DNA of 64,000 nucleotides from NCBI RefSeq assembly GCF_045866565.1, contig NZ_BAAFZV010000001.1:310001-374000 (forward strand), in the 5' to 3' direction. A model generated the notes under the pieces. That model made no database searches. It had not been told where the DNA came from and saw only the letters and a program-made list of their open reading frames with translations. Source of the DNA: Cognatilysobacter claricitrinus. Lineage in GTDB: Bacteria; Pseudomonadota; Gammaproteobacteria; Xanthomonadales; Xanthomonadaceae. Below are positions 9,291 to 19,300 of this stretch, one piece after another; the first letter of the stretch is position 1, and each line of letters starts with the position of its first letter. The position numbers and the translations under genes are program-made.

Positions 9291-10076
9291 ATGCTGCAAA
9301 ACGAACTACCCACGTCCGGTGTAACGGTCGAACAACACAACGTCGAGATCGCCGAAAATCTGCGCGCATGGGAGCGCAAGCCGTTACTGCGTCGCATCTA
9401 CCGCGACATGCATTTGTCTATCGCGGCGAAATGTGCGCATGTTCCCGGGATTGCGGCGGAGCTCGGATCGGGCATCGGCAACATCCGCGAAGTGCTGCCC
9501 GGTTGTCTGCGGACGGATCTCTTCCCTAACCCGTGGCTCGACCAGACTGAAAACGCATACACGTTATCGTTTGACGATGAGAGCGTCGCCAATCTAATCC
9601 TCTTCGACGTATTCCATCACCTTCGATACCCTGGAAACGCGCTTCGCGAATTCCATCGCGTGCTCGCTCCCGGCGGTCGTGTGTTGGTATTCGAGCCAGC
9701 GATGAGCGCTCTCGGCCGTCTTGTATTTGGCGTTTTCCATCATGAGCCGATCGCGCTCAAGCAGCCGATTGCTTGGAACGCGCCTGAACATTGGTCTCCG
9801 GCCAACGTGGACTATTACGCAGCGCAAGGCAATGCGTCTCGCCTATTTCGTCGGGTCGGGGCGACGTTTGAAAAACTGCACGTTCAATCGATCAGCCGCT
9901 CTGCCCTTTTCTCGTATGTCGCGTCCGGCGGCTATTCCAAGCCACAGCTTTATCCGGAGTCCGCCTACGGCATAATGCGCCGCCTTGATCGGATCCTGGA
10001 CACCTGCCCGGCGCTCTTCGCCACGCGGATGCTAGTCGTGCTTGAAAAGAAGGCGGCTATGGCGTCGGCTCTCTGA
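9291..10076 (+). CDS. SAM-dependent methyltransferase-like protein
   Basis: A 261-residue protein of the class I methyltransferase fold. A short motif I AELGSGIGNIREVLPG lies near residue 56, then a target-strand aspartate in CLRTDLFPNPW. The motif LILFDVFHHLRYPGNALREF and the FHRVLAPGGRVLVFEPAMS block are those of ubiE-like methyltransferases. It probably forms a pair with the preceding methyltransferase gene. Its 3' end overlaps the convergent membrane-protein gene by 20 bases (10057-10076), so their transcripts collide. An O-antigen methylating or chain-terminating role is an inference from neighbours. Whether it binds SAM is likely but unproven. Confidence 0.82.
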   Translation: MLQNELPTSGVTVEQHNVEIAENLRAWERKPLLRRIYRDMHLSIAAKCAHVPGIAAELGSGIGNIREVLPGCLRTDLFPNPWLDQTENAYTLSFDDESVANLILFDVFHHLRYPGNALREFHRVLAPGGRVLVFEPAMSALGRLVFGVFHHEPIALKQPIAWNAPEHWSPANVDYYAAQGNASRLFRRVGATFEKLHVQSISRSALFSYVASGGYSKPQLYPESAYGIMRRLDRILDTCPALFATRMLVVLEKKAAMASAL

Positions 10077-11862
10077 GCCGAACCCGCGTTGTAGCCGCCT
10101 CGCCCCACGCCGGGCCCGCATCCGGCCGTACCGCTTGGATGCGGAAAATGATTTCCGTGTCGCGCGTCGCCGACAGCGACAGTGGCGTCTCCCACCAGCC
10201 GGCGCCCGCTTCAGCCGAGATGTCGTGCGAAAGCACGTTATTGCCACCGATGCGGACCTCTTGGCGCAAACGGTCCGGGAAACCTCCGGGCGCGTATGCG
10301 TCTTCGACGCCGAGAAGTATCGAAGCATCTGCGCCGCCAGCGGCGCGTACCAAGCAGCGCACTTCTGCACGCTCGCCGGGTGCCGGGTCCGGATGTGCGA
10401 CCTTGAAGCGAAATGTAGACGCCGCGCTGTCGACCAGTACTCCGGAAGCGAGCGAGCAACTCGCGCGCGCGTGCTCCAGTCGCAGTAGGAATGTATCGAT
10501 GTGCATCGCAGGGTCGGCTGCCTTCACTGCAGCTTCCCACCGCGGTAGCACATGCACCACCGCGAACACGGCTGTCGCGGAAACCGCCGCAGCGGTCAAC
10601 GCCCACGCCCGCGACACCTTCGCATGCGCGACATCCACAGCAGCCAGGCCTACGGCAAGCGCCTCAAGGGTGTTCGCGACCAGCATGAAACGCGCCTGCG
10701 TGGCGAACAGGACGTGCAGTGCCGCCTTCAGCGCAATCGCCGCGGCGATTGCGAGAACGGCTCGGTTGCGCGTTCTGACCGCGACCGCGACTGCAGCGAA
10801 AAACGCAGCGTGAAGCAGACAGAGACCGGCGAGGACCCACGGCCCGAGACGCTGCGCGAGCAAAAGCGCATCAGCTCGGCGGCTGGGCTTTTGTGCCTCG
10901 TCCAAGAGTGACCAGTAGACGAGGGTGCCGTCAGCGTTCACGGACGACGCAAACAGGGCACCGACGCGCCGTTGCAAATGAAAACCAGGTCGACGCTTGA
11001 TCTCGTTCCACGCCATCGGCCCAGCCACCGCCATCAACTTCTGCGTGTCATCCTGCAACTCCGGGTGCTTCGCGGCCACGAATGCGTCGTATTGCAGCCA
11101 ACCAAACCCGGCGCCAGGCATATACGAGCCGAGCATCGCGGCGCCACCGTGTGCGGTCGTCAACGCAAACCGGTCGGTTGCTGCGTGCCGTTGCCACGCG
11201 ACTAGAGAAAGAAGAATGGCACCTATCCCACCGAATACGTACGCTCGCCGACGCCATTCGCGAGGCTCGCCCCAAGGAAAGACAGCGAGCAGAACCAGAG
11301 GAAATGCGGCGAGCCACATTTCCTGGCGAATGTATCCGGACAGTACCCACAGTACCGAAGCGGAAGCCGCAAAGCCGCGCTTCGCGCCAAATGCGTTTCG
11401 AACACCGATGCAAGCGAGCGCGAGGACGGGCAACTGCACCCAGTTGTCCTGGGCCACGACCCCCGAGAAGATGACTTGCGCCGGTTGGAGAGCGATTAGC
11501 GCCGCGACGAGCACCCGAGCCCACGTCGGGACTACACCGCGCAATACCACCAAGGGCAGCAACGGTAACGCCGACATCAGTAGCATCGTTGCAGTGCGCG
11601 CTACAGCAACTGGGTCACCCGGTACGACGCGGAGGATGACCCCCAGGAGCGTCGATGTTCCCGGGCTCAGCAGCAGCCAATGCCACGTGGGCGCGCCGAA
11701 GTCGCGCGACAGCATCGTCGCAAAATCGACCACACGCAGAAAATCGGACACAGGAATCGTCGGATAGCGCAACATCAAAGTAGCGCGCAGGGCCAAACCA
11801 AGAGCGACGACTACGCCGCCCACGCATGTCCACAACGTTTCGATTCTCGAGTTGTCGGCCAT
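10057..11862 (-). CDS. Polytopic membrane protein, GT39-like (ArnT/PMT class) with soluble C-terminal domain
   Basis: A 601-residue protein from the ATG at 11862. A GTG at 11874 overlaps the upstream TGA and would add four codons. Roughly the first 430 residues contain ten or more hydrophobic spans with an early periplasmic loop carrying Asp (PTIPVSDFLRVVDFATML), the layout of GT-C polyprenyl-phosphate-sugar transferases. Residues about 450-600 are soluble and beta-rich (FRFKVAHPDPAPGERAEVRC, NVLSHDISAEAGAGWWETPL), which would be periplasmic. It lies immediately after a dolichol-phosphate-mannose-synthase-like GT2 gene, the usual source of the lipid-linked sugar donor for GT-C enzymes. A sugar-decorating role in the periplasm is inferred; I saw no decisive catalytic signature. 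Confidence 0.78.
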   Translation of the reverse strand: MADNSRIETLWTCVGGVVVALGLALRATLMLRYPTIPVSDFLRVVDFATMLSRDFGAPTWHWLLLSPGTSTLLGVILRVVPGDPVAVARTATMLLMSALPLLPLVVLRGVVPTWARVLVAALIALQPAQVIFSGVVAQDNWVQLPVLALACIGVRNAFGAKRGFAASASVLWVLSGYIRQEMWLAAFPLVLLAVFPWGEPREWRRRAYVFGGIGAILLSLVAWQRHAATDRFALTTAHGGAAMLGSYMPGAGFGWLQYDAFVAAKHPELQDDTQKLMAVAGPMAWNEIKRRPGFHLQRRVGALFASSVNADGTLVYWSLLDEAQKPSRRADALLLAQRLGPWVLAGLCLLHAAFFAAVAVAVRTRNRAVLAIAAAIALKAALHVLFATQARFMLVANTLEALAVGLAAVDVAHAKVSRAWALTAAAVSATAVFAVVHVLPRWEAAVKAADPAMHIDTFLLRLEHARASCSLASGVLVDSAASTFRFKVAHPDPAPGERAEVRCLVRAAGGADASILLGVEDAYAPGGFPDRLRQEVRIGGNNVLSHDISAEAGAGWWETPLSLSATRDTEIIFRIQAVRPDAGPAWGEAATTRVRLREPTP

Positions 11863-11870
11863 CGCTGATC

Positions 11871-13145
11871 TCACGTGAATTTCAAACGGCGGCTCGAGAA
11901 CACGAGCATTGCCAGTAGCAGCGCGCCGTGCCGCCAACGCGAAATGTTGGTCGTCCCGTAAGTACGCTCGCGATAAGTGATCGGAACTTCGATCACGCGT
12001 AGCCCCATTCGCGAAGCTCCGAAGATCAGATCGAAGTCACCGAACGGATCGAACTCGCCGAAATACGCGCGATTGGCCGCCAGTCGAAGGTAGTTTTCCC
12101 TCGTGAGGACCTTGGTACCGCAAAGTGTGTCCTTGAAGCGCTGACCCAGGACAAACGAAAAGGCTGCAGCGAAGAAATGGTTCCCCAGGATGTTGAGAAA
12201 GCGCATCGCTTCTTTCTCCATGGGGTAAACGAGTCGCGAGCCGTTAATGAACTCGCCCTTTCCGGATGCGATGGCGTCGTAAAACTTCGGGAGATCTTCG
12301 GGCGGCACGGTGAGGTCGGCGTCGAGGATCATCAGGATCTCGCACGTTGCCATGCCGTATCCCTTGCGCACCGCGTCGCCTTTGCCTTTTCCGGCTTGCT
12401 GGCCTACGAGTATTCGCCGTTCGGGATTGGCCGCTTGCGCCGTCAAAATGCGCTGCCAGGTGTCGTCGGTCGAATTGCCTTCAATGAAGATGAGTTCGTC
12501 GTTCGGCCCCATCTGCGGAACGCGACGAACGATATCGTCGATATTGCCCGCTTCGTTTCGTGCGGGAACCACGACAGACACGGACGGAAGCTCCTGCAGA
12601 GCTCCAACAGGGCGCGGGCGAGCAACGAACAGGTTCACCAGCGTTAACGCGCGGATGCCGGGCAGCGGCGCCAGATAGCGATTTACGAGATCGGATATCA
12701 GAGGAATCCAAACGGGTATCAGCACGCGCTCGTCCTTGCGCACAAGCTCGAAATCCGTAAGACGAAAGAAGTTCTCGAGGTCGGTGTCGTCCAACCAATT
12801 CGACTCGAGCGTCTTGCGACGCAAACCCAGCGCCGTCGCGAGCGAAATGAACGGACGCCACAAGGCGCTGTAGGTTACGACGACGAGACGCGTGCGCGGA
12901 TTCAGACGTTCGCGAAGACGCCCGAGATATGCCTGAACGTCCTTTTCGTAGTGGAGGTTGCCATTCAGTACCGCGTAATCGAGCGTCGCTGCATCTACGC
13001 CGTCGAGCGATTGCGAGACGCGTGCGATGTGGGACAGCGCGTTGCCGAGGTCGTCGGACATCGCGTCGATCTCCACGACGTTATCGGACGGGCGGGCATA
13101 CATGCCGACGTAGCGTCCCAGCAATCGATACAGATACTTCCTCAC
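11871..13145 (-). CDS. Degenerate methyltransferase fused to GT2 glycosyltransferase (DPM1-like)
   Basis: A 424-residue, two-part protein. Residues about 188-420 are a GT2 domain: SVSVVVPARNEAGNIDDIV, the acidic motif MILDADLTV at 272-280 (Asp275/Asp277), and C-terminal DFDLIFGASRMGLRVIEVPI with TYRERTYGTTNISRW, which resembles polyprenyl-phosphate mannosyltransferases. Residues 1-175 resemble the methyltransferase half of known MTase-GT2 fusions (LDYAVLNGNLHYEKDVQAYL, NPRTRLVVVTYSALWRP). Motif I, normally a glycine-rich loop, reads VVEIDAMSDDLGNA here and the domain is short, so SAM binding is doubtful. It is followed by the GT-C-like membrane protein with which it probably works: this enzyme would load a lipid carrier, that one would use it. 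Confidence 0.82.
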   Translation of the reverse strand: MRKYLYRLLGRYVGMYARPSDNVVEIDAMSDDLGNALSHIARVSQSLDGVDAATLDYAVLNGNLHYEKDVQAYLGRLRERLNPRTRLVVVTYSALWRPFISLATALGLRRKTLESNWLDDTDLENFFRLTDFELVRKDERVLIPVWIPLISDLVNRYLAPLPGIRALTLVNLFVARPRPVGALQELPSVSVVVPARNEAGNIDDIVRRVPQMGPNDELIFIEGNSTDDTWQRILTAQAANPERRILVGQQAGKGKGDAVRKGYGMATCEILMILDADLTVPPEDLPKFYDAIASGKGEFINGSRLVYPMEKEAMRFLNILGNHFFAAAFSFVLGQRFKDTLCGTKVLTRENYLRLAANRAYFGEFDPFGDFDLIFGASRMGLRVIEVPITYRERTYGTTNISRWRHGALLLAMLVFSSRRLKFT

Positions 13146-13188
13146 GCGCGTCTCCCCTCAGCTTTTTTCGAACGATCGCCCGCGGCGA

Positions 13189-14178
13189 TCAAAGATCTTG
13201 CAGCGACGTCCCGTCCGCGACCTGATACCGACCTACGAGCCACGTGAAGGCTCCCGGTAGCGTGGCCAGCGCGCTACCGAAACCAAACAGGATCGAGATC
13301 GCGAGCGCGGTCGCCTTCGGCACGCCGAGAACGGAAAGACCTAGGACCATCGCGCCTTCCCGAACACCCCATCCATTGACGGAGATCGGCAACATCGAAG
13401 CGAATACCGCCATCGAAACCACGGCTAGTACATCGACATAGCTGACCCGCATGCCCAGAGCCTCGGCGATCAATGTAACGGCTCCGTTTCCGGACAGGTA
13501 GATCGCGGCGCTCACGACGAACGCGATCAGGACGTGGCGGGACAGAAGGCTTCCGCGTACTGCGAAGACGAGCTCGATCAGCTTTCGCCGCTTGCCGTGC
13601 CCAGCGAGATCGCGCAACCAATTCAAGTGGCGCAGTCCCCACATGCAACCCAAGCCGCCGACAGCGCCGATGATCAGGGCCACGGCGAATAGCCGCAGCA
13701 CGTGGGGAAGCAACGACCAGATGTGGGGAAGCCCCGCAGCCATCACGGCCACCACAGTCAACACGCCAACAAGGCGATCCAACAACAAGGACTGAAGCGC
13801 CGCGCCCAGCCTCGCCTGCCGATGCAGGACGAAACCGAGTCTAACGGCGTCTGTGCCAACCCCGGCGGGAAGAAATTGGCCAGCGAACGTTCCGGCATAG
13901 GTCGCCCGCATGAAGAATCCCAAGGGAAGCTCCATCCCGGAGGCGCGCGCGCACCGGCTCCACCGCCACGCTGACAGCGGCACGGTCGGCAGGACGACCA
14001 GGAATGCCGCAGCCAAGAGCGCGCGGTTTGCTCCTCGCACCGTCGCACCAACAGCGCGCCAGTCGGCCCACCACGCCAACGCGACCACGAGGCCCGCCGA
14101 CAACGCCAGCTTGCCGAGCGCAATCACGACGCGGCGCCAGCGCGGCGCCTGCGCGCGATGTGGTGACGGCGAACTCAC
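13189..14178 (-). CDS. Lysylphosphatidylglycerol-synthase-like / UPF0104 flippase-domain membrane protein
   Basis: A 329-residue integral membrane protein with about eight hydrophobic spans, all in the pattern of the flippase-like N-terminal region of MprF and of AglD/UPF0104 proteins. Supporting segments are FAGQFLPAGVGTDAVRLGFV near residue 98 and FASMLPISVNGWGVREGAMV near 265, the two conserved blocks of the family. No soluble synthase domain follows, so it is the membrane-only type. Such proteins often accompany GT2 enzymes in glycan loci and are thought to move or assist lipid-linked intermediates; that role is inference here. The start at 14178 overlaps the stop of wecB by four bases (ATGA). 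Confidence 0.85.
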   Translation of the reverse strand: MSSPSPHRAQAPRWRRVVIALGKLALSAGLVVALAWWADWRAVGATVRGANRALLAAAFLVVLPTVPLSAWRWSRCARASGMELPLGFFMRATYAGTFAGQFLPAGVGTDAVRLGFVLHRQARLGAALQSLLLDRLVGVLTVVAVMAAGLPHIWSLLPHVLRLFAVALIIGAVGGLGCMWGLRHLNWLRDLAGHGKRRKLIELVFAVRGSLLSRHVLIAFVVSAAIYLSGNGAVTLIAEALGMRVSYVDVLAVVSMAVFASMLPISVNGWGVREGAMVLGLSVLGVPKATALAISILFGFGSALATLPGAFTWLVGRYQVADGTSLQDL

Positions 14179-15317
14179 GTCGCCACCGGGTCTACGTCAG
14201 CGGCCGATTCGCACACGCACAGATCGCGCTTCAGAATGCGCACAATCCGCTCCGACGCATGGCCGTCGCCGTACGGCGACACGCCACGTGCCATCGCGCG
14301 ATACGCGTCGGCATCGGTCAGCAACGATGAAGCCGCTTGCACAATGTCATCCGCATTCAGCCCCACAAGCCGCACCACACCTTCACGCACCGCCTCGGGC
14401 CGTTCGGTCTCGCGTCGCAGCACCAGCACGGGCTTGCCCAGCGCCGGGGCCTCTTCCTGCACCCCACCGGAGTCGGAAAGAATCAGAGTGGCGCGCTGCA
14501 TGGCCGCGACGAACGGTAGATAGTCCAACGGCTCGCAAAGCGTGATACCTGGGCGGTCGCGCAACATCGCGTCCGTGACGCGGCGAACATTGGGGTTGGG
14601 ATGGACGGGAAACAGAATCTCGACATCAGGATGCGCGTCCACGAGTCGGAGCAGCGCCACGCAGATCTCCTCCAGCGGAGCACCAAAGTTCTCACGTCGA
14701 TGCGCGGTGACGAGCACTACACGCTTTCCGTCCGGAATCGGAACGCCAATTTCGTTGGGACGGGATGCGACCTGCTTGAGCGCATCAATCACGGTGTTAC
14801 CCGTGACAGCGATAGCGTCCGCGGCGACGCCTTCGCGCTCAAGATTTTCGCGCGCGGAGTTCGTCGGCGCAAAGTGCCATCGCGCGAGACGACCGGCAAG
14901 CACGCGGTTCATCTCTTCTGGAAAAGGATTGCGTAGATCGCCCGTGCGAAGCCCAGCTTCAACGTGACCCACCGGAATACCATGATGGAAAGCTGCAAGC
15001 GCCACTGTCATAACAGTAGTGGTATCGCCCTGCACCAGAACTGCATCGTAGCGACGCTGCACCAGCACTTCATCGATCCGCGCGAGTATCCGGGCACTCA
15101 ACTGGTTGAGCGACTGATTCGGGCGCATGAGATCAAGGTCGACGTCGGGCACGATGCTAAAGGCCGAAAGAACCTGATCGAGCATCTGTCGGTGCTGCGC
15201 CGTTGCAAGCACCGTGACGTCCGCCCATGGTTGCTCCCGAAGGGCCAGGATGAGGGGTGCCATCTTGATGGCTTCGGGGCGTGTGCCGACTACCGCGAGA
15301 ATTTTCTTGGACTTCAT
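14175..15317 (-). CDS. wecB: UDP-N-acetylglucosamine 2-epimerase (non-hydrolysing)
   Basis: Converts UDP-GlcNAc to UDP-ManNAc in the cytoplasm. The 380 residues start MKSKKILAVVGTRPEAIKMA, the family signature, and continue with VQGDTTTVMTVALAAFHHGI, HVEAGLRTGDLRNPFPEEMN, VTAHRRENFG and LSDSGGVQEEAPALGKPVLV, all WecB blocks with the expected catalytic Asp, Glu and His residues. A WecC-like dehydrogenase is not present in this window, so ManNAc rather than ManNAcA may be the sugar used, or the dehydrogenase is elsewhere. It overlaps both neighbours by four bases, showing tight translational coupling within the polysaccharide operon. Confidence 0.96.
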   Translation of the reverse strand: MKSKKILAVVGTRPEAIKMAPLILALREQPWADVTVLATAQHRQMLDQVLSAFSIVPDVDLDLMRPNQSLNQLSARILARIDEVLVQRRYDAVLVQGDTTTVMTVALAAFHHGIPVGHVEAGLRTGDLRNPFPEEMNRVLAGRLARWHFAPTNSARENLEREGVAADAIAVTGNTVIDALKQVASRPNEIGVPIPDGKRVVLVTAHRRENFGAPLEEICVALLRLVDAHPDVEILFPVHPNPNVRRVTDAMLRDRPGITLCEPLDYLPFVAAMQRATLILSDSGGVQEEAPALGKPVLVLRRETERPEAVREGVVRLVGLNADDIVQAASSLLTDADAYRAMARGVSPYGDGHASERIVRILKRDLCVCESAADVDPVAT

Positions 15318-16369
15318 GCTGCAACCGTCTTCTCACACGAATCTTCGAGTAGGACGCGCCAGTCCTCCAGAAAAGCGGAGGTGTCAAAGCGTTTTGCGGT
15401 GGTAGTCATGCGCGCGGAGGCTTCGTCGTAGCCTTCGAAAAGCGCCTGCAGCTTTCGCGCGCCGCCGGAGGCGTCATTGAGATCGTAAAGATGCCGCTCG
15501 TCGCCACCCACGAGCTCCATGTGTTCCGGCAGTCTGGATAGCAGGACAGGAACCCCGGCGGCGATGCTTTCGGCCGCTGCCAAACCGAACGATTCGCCCC
15601 ACGAAGGTGACACCATGATCCCGCGCGCCCGTCGCCAGGCGGCAAGAAAATCGCCGGTATTCAGGAAGTCGAGCGGCGGCATCTGAAACGCCCGGCCACG
15701 GAGGCCCGCGCCCTCAATGCGCTCGCGCATGCCATAACCAGCCAACTCGGGGCCGAGGAAGACGGCTGCACATCGTTCGGTGCCGAGCTTGTCATGCTCC
15801 TGAACGAGATCGAGAAGGCCCTGCGGATTCTTCAGCTCGTCAAGCCGGCCGAAATAGAGAGCAGCTTGAGGGCGCCACGCCGGCAGCATGACGCGCCCCG
15901 AATCCGGACGCGGCGACACGCAGTTCCGCAACAACTTCAAGCGAGCATCGAGTGCAGGGCGCTCCGCCACGACGGTTCGGCGGAACGTTTCGGATGGAAC
16001 GACGACACGGTGGACAATCGGGGCCAGCGCATCAAGGTAAACGCGATTCTGCGCGTACGGTGTGTGGCACTCGATGATCCATCGCGTCGTCGGCCGTTCG
16101 CTCTCGCTGATGAGTTCCGGCGAATCGATGACGAATACCGCGTCATATCTGCTCGCTTCAAGCTGATCGACGATGTTTAGTTGACCGTCCAGGCCGAGCG
16201 TTGAAATCGCGCGCCGGAACGGCGACAGCCCGCCGGCGTCGGCTCCGTAGTAAACATCGACCGAGACGTCAAGCCCCGCGTCCCGAAAGGCCTGCGCGCG
16301 ATTGAGAAATACTCGCTCGACCCCGCCGTAGGTCGCCCATCGATATGCAAAACAAACCCTAACGGACAT
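15314..16369 (-). CDS. Glycosyltransferase family 4-type protein
   Basis: A 351-residue GT-B glycosyltransferase. The N-terminus has MSVRVCFAYRWATYGGVERV, with the GGVER donor-loop motif. The C-terminal half has the nucleotide-sugar site: SPSWGESFGLAAAESIAAGVPVLLS, an E-x7-E arrangement typical of GT4 retaining enzymes. No signal or membrane segment is seen, so it acts at the cytoplasmic face on a lipid-linked acceptor. It overlaps the start of wecB by four bases and its own start lies eleven bases inside the end of the large fusion gene upstream. The sugar transferred cannot be read from sequence. Confidence 0.88.
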   Translation of the reverse strand: MSVRVCFAYRWATYGGVERVFLNRAQAFRDAGLDVSVDVYYGADAGGLSPFRRAISTLGLDGQLNIVDQLEASRYDAVFVIDSPELISESERPTTRWIIECHTPYAQNRVYLDALAPIVHRVVVPSETFRRTVVAERPALDARLKLLRNCVSPRPDSGRVMLPAWRPQAALYFGRLDELKNPQGLLDLVQEHDKLGTERCAAVFLGPELAGYGMRERIEGAGLRGRAFQMPPLDFLNTGDFLAAWRRARGIMVSPSWGESFGLAAAESIAAGVPVLLSRLPEHMELVGGDERHLYDLNDASGGARKLQALFEGYDEASARMTTTAKRFDTSAFLEDWRVLLEDSCEKTVAA

Positions 16370-19300
16370 AGATGTCCCTCACGCTTGCCTGGCTCGACAG
16401 CTCCGTTAGGCGGTCAAAGCGCGCCTGCCACGTTGTCGAGCCGAGAAACGCTTCGAGCTCTTCCTCGCTGGACGCCGAGTCGGCAAGTTCGATACAGGCC
16501 GAGGACAGCGCATCCGCGCCTTCGACGACCCGGACACCGGGATAGTCACGCAGATGGGGGATGCCGGTGCAAACCACTGGCAGACCAAAATAGAGGTATT
16601 CATACACCTTGATCGGGTCGATCGCCTCAGCCAGCAAGCCAGGCCGGAACGGCGCGATCGCCACGCTCCATGCATTTGCGAACTGCCACAGATCCTTGGG
16701 CGGCACCTTGCCGACCATACGAACGTTTTCGAGCTGCTCGACCTCCTGCCGCACCCACGCCGGCTCGCCGTAACCGATGAATTCGAAGTCGAATTGCGGG
16801 AGCAGTCGCGCCGTCTCGAGCACTACTTGCCAGTCGAACCAAGCGTCCGTGAGGTGCCCGAAGTAGCCGACACAGCGTCGAACCGCACCGTCACGGGTAC
16901 GACGAGCAGCGAACCTATTTTCCACCCCTAGCACTTCGGGCGTATAGCCGTTACCGATGACAGCGATATCGCGCCGCAGACCAGCGAATCGATCGGCAAG
17001 AGCAGGAGACACGGCCGCCACTACATCAGCGGCGAGCACCATTTCGGCCTCGGCCGCACCGTCGTACCAAGGCGCTTGCCCGACTTCATGAAACCCGCGC
17101 CAGTCGTCGAGGATGTCGTACACGATGCTAAAACCTCTCGCCCGCGCAACGGTGTGGAGGCTGACGAGTTCCGGGGCGGGAAGCGTGAAAACGAAGAGCG
17201 AGTCGCGGTCGGAACGAACATCAACTTGCTCCAGTCGATCCAGAAGAGAATACAGATCGACCTGCACTACGCCGGGATACACCTCTTGGTTCGACCTCTG
17301 CAGTCGCTCTTCTCGACTCCACTGCCACGCCGCAAAAATCACGCAGTAGCCGCGCGACGCTAGATATTTGGCGAGGTTGATCGGTCGCTGATTGACCAGC
17401 TCATCAAACTCGAATGCGGAAGGCACGATGGCGACCCGAACAGCGTCGTTCGCAAGCGCGGGCCAATCGAAATGCGATGGTGTGCCAAACGAATCGACAG
17501 GCCGAGTAGGCAGGCGGCGCGTGTGTCCGATAATCTTTCGGAGTGCGCTCGGCATGGACCAATACATCGAGCGAAGTGCGGAAGCCGCCAATTTCCTCCG
17601 CGCATCACCCCGTAGAACGAGAAGGCCACGCAAGACTCGAATCGGATGCGTGGCGCGCCACGACAAGCTCGACACTATCGTCTTGAGTTCACTAGTTACA
17701 CCCGCCAGGTCTCGCTGCGCGACCAATAGACCATAAGACGCGGTCGCAGCCTCGGCCCGCGCCGCAGCAAGACGATCGACCAACACGTCGCGCGCAGCAG
17801 CCAACTCCTCCAACGCCACACCGCCAGCGGCTACCAAGCGGCGTTCTTGATCGAGGTGGTCGCTAAGCGCGCGCGCGTTCTGCTGCTCGGTTGCGAGTTC
17901 GAACTGCAATTGGGCGAGTTCCTCCCGAGCCTCCGAGAGGTCGCGCTCGACCGTCGCCAGGCGCTCACATTCAAGCCGATCATGTTCGGCCCTAGGTCGG
18001 AGATCCTGATACGCCAACGCTATCGGCGCCAAACGTTCGAGCTCGATCCGGTCACCTTCCACCTGCGAGCGCAACTGGTGAACGAGTTTATCGGCGACGC
18101 CAAGTTTGCCGTGCAATTCTGCCAGCTGCCCGCCTTGTTGCTCGCACATCTCACGAAGAGCCGCTATACGCCCTTCACGCTCGGAAACCAGTTGATTCGC
18201 TTCATCCGTCGACCAAGTATTGATCCAGTCAAACTGATTCTCGCGCCAATGTTGCGCGCGGGTTGCACCTCGCACCTCGTTGATCGCGCGATGCAACACG
18301 GCGCGATGCACAAGTGCAGTCTCCTCAAGCGTCCGCACGCGCTCTGGGTCGACCGTGTGCTTCGCAACCAAAAGGTGTCGAACCTTTTCAGCCCAAACGT
18401 GAGGCGCGGCATCAAGCTTTAAACGAACATGATCGGCCAACCCCGCCATCTGCGAGGTCACGACCATCTTCTCGTCGTATTCCAGACACAACAAAGGTTT
18501 TTGCAAACGCAATGCGAGAATCTGAGCATGAAGCCGCATGCAAATAAGCGCGTCACAAGAAGCGAGTTGCGACCACGCATCATCAGGCCGGCGAATCCGC
18601 ACCGTTTCGTGCAGAAATTCGGGCAAAGCGGCCTGCAGGCGTTCCATGACGAGACAGTCAGCTTCGAAGCCCTCAGTCGCCTGAAAGCCGAGCCAGACGA
18701 GCGTGGTGGACGCAGGATCAACTGAGCAACGAATTGCGTTGGACAGCGAGTGCTCCCAGCTCGCTGGCGCCCAAGGCCGGACAGCAATCCCTAGACGACT
18801 ACGAAGACCGGAAGATGGCGCTGTCACGAAATCTGGGATCGGGTTTGCCCACACAGGATCCGCACCGACATCGACCCGCCGCTCCACACCGATCGTGCGA
18901 ACGAGCGCGGCCGACTCGTCGTCCCGCACGCTTACAGCCAGCGCGCGCTCGACGACGTGCCTAACAATCTCGCGGGGACCGTCACCCTCCAACGGGCCGA
19001 TGCCATTCGCCCAGACGATATAGGGAACACCGAGCTGCTCCGCCATCAGGGCGGGGCGAGCGTATGCCGCAATGTCCCCAGAGTTGAAGCGAAAGAGCCC
19101 CGGCACGGTAAAGGAATGGTGTGTCTGGAATAAGCCGCCTCCGCCGATGACAACCAGATCGCAGCTCGCCATCCGTTGCGCGATGGCAGGAAGGTCCCGC
19201 GCGTTGACCGCGTCCAAGCCGTGGGTGTGGCGCGTGTGCTCAGGGTTTACGCTAGCTACGCAGACTTCGCCGCCGACCTCCGAGGCCCACCGCGCAATCG

